Below, in pieces: positions 35,701-46,600 of a stretch of DNA of 64,000 nucleotides. The notes under the pieces were generated by a model, which was not told the origin of the DNA, searched no databases, and saw only the letters and a list, made by a program, of their open reading frames with translations. Position 1 is the stretch's first letter; each line of letters starts with the position of its first letter. The stretch comes from Protonemura montana (Eukaryota; Arthropoda; Insecta; Plecoptera; Nemouridae): the NCBI GenBank assembly GCA_947568835.1, contig OX387611.1, positions 8,498,001 through 8,562,000 on the forward strand, given 5' to 3'. The position numbers and the translations under genes are program-made.

Positions 35701-37882
35701 TCTCTCTTTTGTACCTCGTCCATCAAGCCAATTTCTGATTCCTCGAGCGTACCGAAAAAATGACATTTCTGGCCGACTACAGGTGCGTTTAAGTCCAACA
35801 CGAATTAAATAAATAATATCGACGATTTTTAGTATCCTCAAGCCTCACCCGCACTTGCGACTTTGTATCGAGCCGAGCACGCTTCACGCTAGGCTCTCCG
35901 CCGCCGCCGACAGCGTTGGTATCATTCTCTTCAGCTGACCAGATCTTAAGAAGCGCGTCCCACGCACCGGTGGCCAGCAGGCGGGCATCGGCACTCACTG
36001 CAACGCACTCGACGCCACGCTCATGGCCTGAAGTGGAAAAACAACAACAAATGTTTATTACCATTTAAAAAAATTATCATATAGCAGGATTTTTTTTAGT
36101 GAATATAACCCTTGAAGAAGTAGCTAGAACATGTTACGAAACGTCGGGAAATTTAATAGCCCTTTACTTAGCATTCAAAACCCATTTCAAATAGTTTTTC
36201 TTAAAACTAGTGCTAAGGATAAATCAAGTAGACACGAGTCTAAAAACCATCATGTTAAAACATGTTTGTAAATCGTGATTGGTTGGCAAACTTTTTAACC
36301 GATTTTGCTGTAATTACAAAGCGAGTCTTATGGCCTTTTTAACTGGTCTGCACCAGGACGGGTGTGATACTTGCTCGATGACGTCATGCTCTCCACCGGG
36401 TTTGCACTAGCTAGATTCACTACGCTCATCACGAATGGCGGTCTTGGGATTTCAAGCGATTTTATACAAATAATTATTCTGTGACAGACGTCCACTGGAA
36501 CCGTACCCTTGCAGATGTGTGTGCACTCCACCGCATCAGTCTCGACGTTCCACCGCCACAGCGCTGCCGTTTGATCGTGCGACGCGCTGACAAAGCGAGC
36601 CTCCGACTCCGTGCACGTGATCCACGCGACCGACTTTATGGGAGCGGCGTGGCCGGGAATTGTCAGGCGGTGTTTGCCTCGAGATGTCCACAATCGGAGC
36701 GTGTTGTCATAGCAACCAGTCAGGATCCTGAGGGCAGCGTTGATAAACACCACATGTTTAGCTTACAGAGGATCCTGGGCTGAAAACCTTCGTGAAAGTG
36801 GGGTAATTTTAAGGCAGAGCTGACTTTTGAGAATTTGCAGCAGGTTGTGCACAATTGTATGAATTTCAGGAATGAGTTGTTGGGAAATAACCTCTATCTC
36901 GGAATGGTTAAGTGGTTCAGAGCCATGGGCAGGAAGTAGGTAATGAGATAATTTGTAGATAGCCCTGAAGATGTCGTCACCAATGCTGACAAAACAAAAA
37001 CATTTTAAGTCCTTTTCTGGATGGCAAGTCAGTCTTACCAGAGCAAAACTGTACAACACGTTACCATCGACTTAAATCTTGTTTGTAAATCTAAGAAATC
37101 AGTCTATGGAGCTGCATTATATTAGCTTTTACCAACGCTTTTACTAACCATGGTCCAGCAACTTCCACTGCCGAAACCCAATCGTCGTGCTGCAAGCAAT
37201 CTTGAGGTTCAGGAGCAGGATGCCGTAAGACATATTCGACTTCGACACTTGTCTCACTTGAGATGGATCTTTCTGTTAGGTGCTCAATTAACGGAATGCG
37301 AATGAACTCGCCGCAAGCTAGGAAGTCAAACTGTTCGCCAGCCCATTCGGTCTGCGACTCTATAACATAAAAATTGTAATTTTTAATGCGCTTGCTAGCT
37401 CACTTGTGCGGTAATGCTGTTGTATTTTGAAAAAAAAGCACCCATATGGATGAACGTTATTTTTTAATTCAGCATCAAAATATAACTATCCACCAAGCGG
37501 GAGTAGCCAAAAAGTAATTAATTCGGCTTAAATCAATGACCAAACTTACCTCGAAGAAGTTCATTGACCAATATGTTGAGATTGTGACAAGTAATATTGG
37601 ATGGAACTGAGAAAGGTGTGTCAGAAACTGCAAATCTAAAAGAGAAAACAGGTTCAATTAAAAGAAAGCATTTTTGTTTGTAATCAAAGGAAAGGGAAAA
37701 GATGATAAATCTTTTGTCGAATGTGGTGTTTGTCGTCCTTAACCTAGTTGTTAACTAGGTTTTGATAAGGCAGTCGGAATAAATACATAGCAAGAAGCAA
37801 ATAACTCGTTTTTCACAACGTACTCATCCTGTTTTGTAATGAAGCGTATTTGCAGTTGAGCTGGAACATCGTCGCCTGACAT
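32760..37882 (-). CDS. WDR12: Ribosome biogenesis protein WDR12/Ytm1, 9 exons
   Basis: Exons on the minus strand: 37882-37824, 37635-37550, 37359-37149, 36727-36507, 36027-35849, 35326-35258, 34898-34721, 33966-33834, 32910-32760. All phases agree; the product is 428 aa (human about 423). WDR12 is the PeBoW/Nop7-complex subunit needed for 27S pre-rRNA processing and 60S assembly in the nucleolus. The N-terminal NLE domain ([20 protein letters not shown]) is followed by WD repeats with marks such as [79 protein letters not shown] and [11 protein letters not shown]. Start at MSGDD chosen because family members begin just before QLQ; an in-frame ATG 54 nt upstream (37936) would add 18 residues. 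Introns hold the palindromic repeat (35.4 kb), the short direct-repeat-flanked element (36.1 kb) and a SINE head. Confidence 0.95.
34610..34712 (-). repeat. 5S-SINE head fragment in a WDR12 intron
   Basis: ACAGAACTGGTCATGTCTATG and CAGCGCAGTGTTGCTTAACT give the inverted SINE head. It ends 9 nt from the WDR12 exon boundary at 34721. Confidence 0.6.
35425..35645. repeat. Large near-perfect palindrome (about 85-bp arms) in a WDR12 intron
   Basis: Left arm AACGGACTTGCTCTGTTGAG to CGACGTTTCGTCGGCGAT is matched in reverse complement by ATCGCCGACGAAACGTCGAC to CAACAGAGCAAGTCCGTTAC. The spacer of about 45 nt contains AGTCCTGAAGATGTCGGC. Related sequence without the full hairpin occurs near 36.9, 43.7 and 60.5 kb. 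Confidence 0.85.
36105..36262. mobile_element. Same short-element family in a WDR12 intron
   Basis: CCCTTGAAGAAGTAGCTAG, TGTTACGAAACGTCGGGAAA, CAAATAGTTTTTCTTAAAAC and AGTCTAAAAACCATCATG. Complete-looking copy about 155 nt long. Confidence 0.68.
36338..36415 (+). repeat. 5' end fragment of the 43-bp-minisatellite element
   Basis: AACTGGTCTGCACCAGGACG followed by GATGACGTCATGCTCTCCAC and GGGTTTGCACTAGCT matches the first 80 nt of the 57.4-kb copy. No satellite units are present. It lies in a WDR12 intron. Confidence 0.65.
36880..37060. repeat. Diverged relative of the 35-kb palindrome
   Basis: GTTAAGTGGTTCAGAGCCATG, CCCTGAAGATGTCGTCACC and AGTCCTTTTCTGGATGGCAAG correspond to one half of the palindrome with its usual flank. 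Lies in a WDR12 intron. Confidence 0.5.
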
Positions 37883-38537
37883 TTTCACGGTTTTCCAATA
37901 CAATTCCCCGAGATATACTAGTGCGTTTAGCCGCACACGAGGTAGGAGCAGACGAGCAACGACACGATGAACGACCAGACGGTTGCGAGAATTATGGGAG
38001 GAGACAATCCATGGCGCTAAAATCCAAACTACTTACTCGGCTTTTAGGAGTTTTTGTTGAATCATTTTAAAATGTAGTTTACGAAGTTTATCATAGTGCG
38101 TCAAGGGGAACTGGAGGTGAGTACGAAAGTCCAAGTTTAAGGCAATAGATGAGCAATATTTCTCCACCTTGCCCTAAGCTTAATACGTGACACTTTTTGA
38201 TAATATATTTCGATCAGCGAACGCATCCAAACGTCTTTGATCCAAACCCTGATTATATCCTTTATTTTCATATGGGTTCATTAATTTTTTTCGGAATATC
38301 CTCAGTTACTTGAAAAAGGATCAGCGAGCAAATACCCATTTTGCAATTTGTGATTCACCTTAATTTTACTCTGATATTGCTTTATGCAATAATCTAACAT
38401 CTGGCTCAAAAAAGTATCGATAATTTTATTTGTTCAAATAGAAAAACATTTAAAATTCAAAATGTCTTCAGGGCATCGATGCGTATATAAATCGAAATTT
38501 AATTAATGGATGTTGGGGGATAGATTTTACTATTGTA
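37883..38537. other. WDR12 upstream region
   Basis: GC-richer for about 120 nt next to the WDR12 start (likely promoter without TATA), then AT-rich up to the 70-bp satellite. No gene seen. Confidence 0.45.
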
Positions 38538-39640
38538 TTCGTTCCTCGCAAAGAAGCGGACACTCACCGTCGCCTCTATACTGGACATTCCGTGACATGG
38601 CGCTTGTTTCGCTCCACGAAAAGGAGCGGACACTCGCCGTCGCCTCTGTGCTGGACATTCCGTGACAAGGTGCTTGTTTCACTCCACGCAAAGGAGCGGA
38701 CACTCGCCGTCGCCTCTGTGCAGGACATTCCGTGACAGGGTGCTTGTTTCGCTCCACGCAAAGGAGCGTACACTTGCCGTCGCCTCTGTGCTGGACATTC
38801 CGTGACAAGGTGCTTGTTTCACTCCACGCAAAGGAGCGGACACTCGCCGTCGCCTCTGTGCAGGACATTCCGTGACAGGGTGCTTGTTTCGCTCCACGCA
38901 AAGGAGCGGACACTCGCCGTCGCCTCTGTGCTGGACATTCCGTGACAGGATGCTTGTTTCGCTCCACGCAAAGGAGCGGACACTCGCCGTCGCCTCTGTG
39001 CTGGACATTCCGTGACAGGATGCTTGTTTCGCTCCACGCAAAGGAGCGGACACTCACCGTCGCCTCTATACTGGACATTCCGTGACAGGATGCTTGTTTC
39101 ACTCCACGCAAAGGAGCGGACACTCGCCGTTGCCTCTGTGCTGGACATTCCGTGACAGGGTGCTTGTTTCGCTCCACGCAAAGGAGCGGACACTCGCCGT
39201 CGCCTCTGTGCTGGACATTCCGTGACAGGGTGCTTGTTTCGCTCCACGCAAAGAAGCGGACACTCGCCGTCGCTTCTGTGCTGGACATTCCGTGACAGGG
39301 TGCTTGTTTCGCTCCACGCAGAGCAGCGGACACTCGCCGTTGCCTCTGTGCTGGACATTCCGTGACAGGGTGCTTGTTTCGCTCCACGCAAAGGAGCGGA
39401 CACTCGCCGTCGCCTCTGTGCTGGACATTCCGTGACAGGGTGCTTGTTTCGCTCCACGCAAAGAAGCGGACACTCGCCGTCGCCTCTGTGCTGGACATTC
39501 CGTGACAAGGTGCTTGTTTCACTCCATGCAAAGGAGCGGACACTCGCCGTCGCCTCTGTGCAGGACATTCCGTGACAGGGTGCTTGTTTTACTCCACGCA
39601 AAGAAGCGGACACTTGCCGTCGCCTCTGTGCTGGACATGG
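38538..39640. repeat. 70-bp minisatellite, second array, about 16 copies
   Basis: Same 70-bp unit as at 6 kb, 32 kb away and about 650 nt upstream of the WDR12 start. Variants include CTGTGCAGGACATTCC and TATACTGGACATTCC, some recurring in pairs, which suggests higher-order duplication. The long minus-strand open frames (up to 337 codons) are a by-product of the stop-free unit. Confidence 0.95.
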
Positions 39641-39685
39641 CATCTTCTCTGCATCCCCTTCGGTGCTCATCGAAACGAAAATATA

Positions 39686-39764
39686 TATATATGTGAATTG
39701 TAAATATATATATCGACATGTCTCATGCCAAAAGCGGCCAATTGTGATGAATAAACTATTATTA

Positions 39765-39806
<42 letters not shown>
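39686..39806 (+). mobile_element. 3' tail of the same LINE family plus (TTA)n microsatellite
   Basis: TATCGACATGTCTCATGCC and the following GCGGCCAATTGTGATGAATAAAC match the end of the LINE fragment at 31.7 kb. A long run of TTA/ATT units follows (about 39759-39806). Only about 70 nt of element body is present, directly after the 70-bp satellite array, so this is an extreme 5' truncation. Confidence 0.75.
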
Positions 39807-39807
<1 letters not shown>

Positions 39808-39949
39808 TAGCAGGCAATATGCCGCCGCCGGGTCTCTTCTCCTCCCTTTTCGGCTAGGTTAGGTTCATATTCTTCCTCAACAACACTCACTCAATTGTAT
39901 TGTGTTGCATTGTATCTTTATTTGTCCATTTTAATAATAATAATAATAA

Positions 39950-40372
39950 TTATTATTTGTGGTGTTTAACGACGCACCGTTTTGACATCTGGCCATGCGG
40001 CACTGGTCCAATGGCGTCTGTGAATGAGTAGATGATGATGAGGATGATGATGAACCTAACCTAGCCTAGAAGGGAGGAGGGGAAACCCGGTGCCGGCACG
40101 TAGTCTACTCCTGTCGAAGAGCACCAAGGGGACCACCAGCTAAACGTCCCTTCCAAAGGACGGTACAACTCGAACAACACGATACCTCCACAAATCCATG
40201 CTGTCGAGAGGTTGACAAGCAAGGCGAGTGAAGTTGCTGCACTAACTTTCATCCTTCCAACCTCTCTCCAGAACAGAACTGGTCATGTGTATGATGGTCA
40301 CCCATCCAATACCCGACTCAGCGTAGTGTTGCTTAATTTCTGTGATCTCGCGTGGACCGGTGTTTCCAACAG
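39950..40372 (-). mobile_element. 5S-derived SINE, full-length reverse copy
   Basis: On the minus strand the copy runs from GGAAACACCGGTCCACGCG through the 5S-like head (AGCAACACTACGCTGAG), the body (CTCGACAGCATGGATTTGTG) and the tail (GTGCGTCGTTAAACACCAC) into an (ATT)n run. It lies about 120 nt upstream of the lectin initiator. Confidence 0.8.
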
Positions 40373-40486
40373 GTTCAGTTTGACCGCATCAGAAAAATTC
40401 GAATTCGTTACCTCTCGACCACTAAACCTGTTTTTTTTTTCTGCACGTAATTTTTACTAAAGATTCCAAATTATATTCTAGTTTGC

Positions 40487-40642
40487 TCAGTCGTTGTCGG
40501 CACTCAGCAGCGACTAGAGCTAGACAGGAGTTGTCTAAGCCTATCTCTTGTTGGCGACTATTCAGATTTTTGTTGAGTTTTGATTTTTGAGTTCTGTTCA
40601 GAACTAGTGGCGATTCAAATAAACCGACGTCCGCACAACCAA
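40487..40642 (+). promoter_or_regulatory. Candidate initiator and 5'UTR of the lectin-like gene
   Basis: TCAGTCGTT at 40487-40495 fits the arthropod initiator TCAGTY, with a DPE-like AGAGC about 28 nt downstream and no TATA box at the normal distance. The span up to the ATG at 40643 contains no upstream ATG. It is supported mainly by the in-phase splice of the short coding exon that follows. Confidence 0.35.
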
Positions 40643-43600
40643 ATGTCTCCAGGACATCAATGGGTGGGTAACATTTATGGTTATTACCAATTTATGTATC
40701 TGCCTCTGCGCTTGTAAAATTTATACCTGAAAGGTATCTGTTTCTTTCTTTCCCGGTCAAAAATGTGGACACATTTCGATGAAATTTGCAAAACATTCTT
40801 ACGAGATTTTGGTTCTTAAAATCATGTCTACTTTATCTATCCTTCAAACTAGTTTTGACAAAAACTATTTAAACTGGGTTTCAAATGTTAAGTGAAGAAC
40901 AACTAAATATCCCTAGAGATTCAAACGAGATCTACGATTTTTTTGTGTTTTTTTTTTTGTATTTTTTATTTTAACTAATCAGTTTGAAGTTCTGATTTAA
41001 ATCAAGATTAACGATTATTTTCATGCAAATTTGCACAAAAATACCAGACAAATCAAAAGGTTAAAATTCGTAGACATAGTTTCTTTTGCAAAATTTAAAG
41101 ATAGATAGAAAAAAAAGAAAAAAAGAATGAAAGAAAGGACAAAACAAAAACAGAAATACCCCCATCTACAACGCAACTCAAAATACGTTCGCAAATATCT
41201 AGTTCAGTGATAACGAAATGGATAAATAATTGTTAAAAACGTTTGCTATGTTTTGCAGAGGTCGCTGTTGGCGGTTTTGGCACTGTTTCTAGCGTCTGCA
41301 AATCCTAACCGCCTTGAGGACGGATTGACAATAAAAACCCCACCAATTACGAACACAGCCGACCAATGGACAATCGCCACCCAGAAGTGGAATCGGCTGG
41401 CTGATCAGAGGTTTGTACCAATTTGATTTGAAAATAATACCAAACCTTCACCCTCTGTTGATATGCAGTTGTTATTTTAAATTATATAGCAGAAACCTTA
41501 GCTTATTTCTTTGTCTTACTTTAATTTACAAAGGAAGTCTTAACCCACGTACGAATTGTAAATATATCTAAGATTTCAGCCGAAGCCATTAGACAAGTGC
41601 CGCAGGGCCAGATTTCGAAACAGTGCGTCGTTAAAGCTAAATAATCAATGAATTAAAGAGACATGAGAAATGAACGACTGATACTAACTGAGTTATCCGT
41701 GGGTCCAACCTGTTGTCGGAGCACGACTTTGACTTCACTAATAAAAACAATCACTTGGCCTTTGCGTCTAGGAGCAGGTTTTTCAAGGCTGTCCATACCA
41801 CTTTAACAATAAGTATCGCTACTTTCCGATGGACGCATTTACAAGTTTGTTGACCGCAAATACATTGACCCCTGTGACCCGGGATTGTGTAACCCTCCTG
41901 GGATTATTATGAGACAAAATAAAGAAGAATTAATAAGCCCTGTCACGAGATCTCAGCATCGTCATGGCTACCAAACGTTGAAACTACCATTGAACCTCCT
42001 ATGCTAGGTCATGATATACCCGTGGTAACATAAGATAGCAGAATTGAGGATCTCTGTCAGGCGATCTCAGCATCTCCGTGGCGACTAAACGTTGAATCTA
42101 TCATTAAACCTCCTAAGCTAGGCCGCGATATACCCGTGATAACATAAGATAGCAGAATTGAGAGGCTCTGTCAGGCGATCTCAGCATCTCCGTGGTTACC
42201 AAACGTTAAATCTTAGCATTGGACCTCCTATGCTAGGCCATGATATACCAGTAGTAACATAAGATAGCAGAATTGAGAAGCTCTGTCAGGCGATCTCAGC
42301 ATCTCCATGGCCACCAAACGTTGAATCTACCAGAACCTCCTATGCTAGGCCATGATATACCCGTGGTAACATAAGATAGCAGAATTGAGAAGCTCTGTCA
42401 GGCGATCTCAGCATCTCCATGGCTACCAAACGTTGAATCTACCATTGGACCTTCTTTGCTAGGCCATGATATACCCGTGGTAACATAAGACAGCAGAATT
42501 GAGAAGCTCTGTCAGGCGATCTCAGCATCTCCATGGCCACCAAACGTTGAATCTACCATTGAACCTCCTATGCTAGGCCATGATATACCCGTGGTAACAT
42601 AAGATAACAGATTTGAGATGCTCTGTCAGGCGATCTCAGCATCTCCATGACTACAAAAAGTTTAATTTTCCCCTGAAGCTTATATGCTTGAAAGTTATTT
42701 TGTTTTCAAAGTTAGCAACAAAAATTACATTCTTTGCTCACAACGCGTATCAATAATAAATTAACTAACTCATTCAATAATTTATGGTGTTACCAACAAA
42801 CTGAAACGTTCGGTGGTCACCCATTCAATATCTAACTAAGCACAGTGTTGCGTAACCTCGGCGATCAAATGAGAACCGGTGTTTCCAACACACCAAACCG
42901 TTCGGTGGTCCCTCATCCAATACCTGACCACGCGCAGTGGTCAACTTAACTTCGGTGATTGCATTTTCTAGTGTTTGACTGGCATTCGCTTTGAGATTTT
43001 CATTTATTACTTATTGCTATTCTGTAATTTTTAACTGTTTCCATCAAATATGCAAAACTTTAAACGCGTGAGATCACCGAAGAGAAGCGACACTTTGCTG
43101 AGTCAGGTTTTAAATGGGCGACCACCGAAAGGTTTGGCGTGTTTGAAACACCGGTTCTCGTGAGATCACCGAAGTTAAGCAACACTGCTCTGGGTCAGGT
43201 ATTGGATGGGTGACCACCAAACGGTTTGGCGTGTTGGAAACACCGGTTCTTGTGGTATTTTGATGCTAAGAGCTTGACATAAAATGACGTCTATTGTTGT
43301 TTTAGGCCTGTGCCGCAAAATGAGCTTAAATTTAAAGTAAAAAAGGCTACGTGGACTGACGCGAAGGCGGCTTGTGCAGCCGACGGTGCTGCGCTCTACA
43401 CGGTCAACAACTCTGCGCAGCTGAACTCGGCAATGCTTAACTTTTCCTTGCCGCACTCGCCCTGGGTGGACATGAATAAGACCGGAGGTATGTGGGAAAA
43501 ATCAAGAAAGCTTAATGGAGACCTTTATTTATAATGTTTTATATGGATTGGAGAAGTGGTTTAGAGCCATCGATAGATGTTGGAGTGTTTAGCGATTTTT

Positions 43601-46600
43601 TTAAGTCGTGATTGACTTGCGGCCATAAAAAGGACCTAAAAAGATGATGTGGCGCCGACATCTTTAGGAATGTGTCGATGCGGCAGGCGTTCGCTGCTTT
43701 TATAAGGTCCTAGACGGGTAACAAAGCAACGCCGACGAAACGTCGACTTTTTAGGACATTTTTAGGTTAGCTAGTCAATCTCAACTACAAAACTCAAGAT
43801 CAAAACCGTTGAACATATTACAATCCTTCATATGTATTACTTCATATGTATTCAAACTGTATACTCCAGTGGGTGGTGCAAACGATTGTGAGCTCTTGCA
43901 GTTGGACATTGATAGCCTTTCGGAGTGGTGTACCACCTGGCGACTGAGTTAGAATGTGGCAAAGTGCCATGTGTTAACTTTCACAAACAAAAAGCAACCT
44001 ATTCATCATAATTATAAGCTGAAAGATCTAAGTCTTACTCGTGTTACACATGTAAGAGACTTGGGCATTATTATGGACAGTTCTCTATCCTACAACAGAC
44101 ACATAAGCAGTATTGTGCCCAAAGCGCTGCGAATGCTGGGGCTTGTGAAGAGGAACTGCTTGCGGAAATTCAGCAGGCGAACTGTCCGGACCCTATATGT
44201 AGCCCTCGTTAGGCCGCAAGTTGATTACGCCACTGTGATATGGAATCCCAATGGGACGAGCATCACCAACGTAGATAGTATCGAGAAGGTTCAGCAACGC
44301 TATATTAAATATATGTGTTTCATGTGTGCTACCCCTTACCACAGAAATGAATATGCTGACGCGTGTAAAAATCTCCAAATCACTACACTTGAAAGAAGGC
44401 GAAACATTTCCGACCTGGCTTTCCTACACGGAATTGTGCATAATAACTTTGATTGCAGCCTGTTAAAGGAAGTGTCTTTTCGGGTGCCAGGAAAAAAAAC
44501 TCGGAATAAAGACGTTTTTAGGGCCCCGAAGGCAAGGATAAATATTTTTAAGTGGTCTTGTATTCCGAGAATACTAACTTTGTTTAATCTATACAGCGAC
44601 AACATCCAGAATCTGGATATTAATTTTATGTCTTTATTAGATTTTAAGGAAGCGATAAGACTTTAAGAATGTGCACTGCCATATTTGTATCTGTTTTGTT
44701 ACTATGCTTATGTTTTTTGTTGTATCGTGTTTTTATTATATGGCTCAACTGGGTTACTAACCTGTACGTCATAAAGTTTCAATAAATAAATAAAACTAGA
44801 GGTTCCGCCCGTCGGCCTTATGAGCCAGCAGGAAAACGCAATGGCTCATGCAGACTCGCAACGGTGACCGATTGATTGATTTGTGGTGTTACACGACACT
44901 CTGTTTTGACATCTGGCCATACGGCACTGGTCTAATGGCGTCAGTGACTGAAAGGATGATGATGATGCCCAGGGGGGAGGAGGGGAAACCTAGTGCTTTC
45001 ACGTAGCCTACACCAGAAGGACGGTACAACGCGAACAACAGGATTCCTCCACAAATCCATGCGTTCGAGAGGTTGATAAGCAAGGCGAGTAAAGTTGCTG
45101 TACTAAATTCCATCCCTCCAGCCTCTGTTACTCTTGTGTTTCCAACACGCCAAACCGTTCGGCCGTTTTGATCCACGTGAACCACGTTAAATCTTCGCGT
45201 TCGGCAAAATCACGAAGTGAAGTGAATTTAAGAGAATTGAATAGTTCACAACGAACACGACCAAGTGCATACATAACGGTACCCAAATCAACAAAACTTT
45301 TTTTTCTCAGCTAATAACGGCTCCACGGAGTGCAGCTTTCTGAACGCTTCAGCATCCGGTAGAATCAACATCTACTTCGACGACTGCCTCGCCCTGCACG
45401 GTTTCATCTGCCAGAAACCAACGTCCAAGTCGAAGACATTCATTAAGCAGACGTCCAAGGCCGATACCGTCATAGCACCAAGAGCATTGACCACGCTCTA
45501 TGACTTCCTTGACGCTTTCGCGACTCAATGTCAATTTATGGGCAACATTTTTGAGCCTCGCATTGCGTCAGCCCTCCTGCAATCTACGTCACTGACCCCT
45601 GCAGAAATTTTTGAAATCACTGCAATGGGAACAGGAAGCCATGCTTTCAGCTTTGTCGCAATTCCCGGCATCAACTTGATGATTTCTTCGCCGTTTCCTT
45701 TGCTCCAGCTTCAGATCCAGTCGATCCAAGTTGCCGCCACAGAAGGAGTGAACCTTTTCACGTCAATGCAGATCATAACCTCCGCGTACGCATCACAACT
45801 GAACCTCAACGCCGTCCAAACGCAACTCATCGTCGACGTAGCCGCACAGGCTGTCAGTTTCTACAACGTCATCGCAGACGTGGTCGCCAACGACTTGGTC
45901 CAGCCTGTCGTCACTGCTGAGCAGGTGTCGCAGCTGCAGGCCATTATAACGCAGACACAGATACTGCTCGACGGTGCTGCCAACGCGTTCGCAGCGACCC
46001 CTTACGCGGAGTTAGCGCAAATGATTCAAACCCACTTAACGATTAACCAGGATTACTTTAGTTTAACGCAGCCACTGCTGGCCAATGCACTTACGCAGAC
46101 GAACTTGCTGACACCCGAACAATTGGCACTGCTGCAAAGTGTCGCCGGTCAGACTCAAAGCGTGTTCGCAGTTTCAATTCCGGGCATTATAGCTTTGCTG
46201 TCATCGACACAGTCGTTATCACCTCTGCAAATACAACAAGTACAGACCGCGTTGGCTGAGAATTCTGGTCTTTTAGACATCTCCAATCAGGTGACAACTG
46301 CATTATCACCTATGTTGGGTATTAGTACTGAATTTCAACAGGCTGTCAGCGATTTCATTTTAAGTGACCAAGGCTTTCTTACAGCCTTACAGATTTTGTT
46401 CAGCGATCCGTTAGTTGAGCCTACGATTACCCCGGAGCAGATTCAACAGCTTCAAGATTCACTCTCTGAAGGTCAAGGCTTGCTGACTGCGGCCGGTAAC
46501 CTAATCGATGGAGCAACGACCCCAGCCCCTCCACTACCGACCATTGCTGAATTACTTCAAGACTACCATGCGTTAACTCAGGTCTCCTTTGGTTTGATGC

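Noticed and set aside
35385-35763. Mirror-image peptides ([10 protein letters not shown]..) on both strands
   Set aside because: They arise from the perfect palindrome in the WDR12 intron, not from coding sequence.
37883-37936. Upstream ATG of WDR12 at 37936 as the true start
   Set aside because: It would add MRLNALVYLGELYWKTVK, which has no counterpart in the family, where the protein begins just before QLQ. Kept only as an alternative.
38530-39670. Long minus-strand open frames of 283-337 codons
   Set aside because: They are the 70-bp satellite read in cycling frames; all frames are open because the unit has no stop on that strand, and no splice or promoter context supports a gene. The same applies at 5990-6776.
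43065-43262. Possible 5S rRNA genes
   Set aside because: Only the internal 5S region is conserved, both 5S ends and the T-run terminator are missing, and copies are joined by a SINE linker. They are SINE heads.
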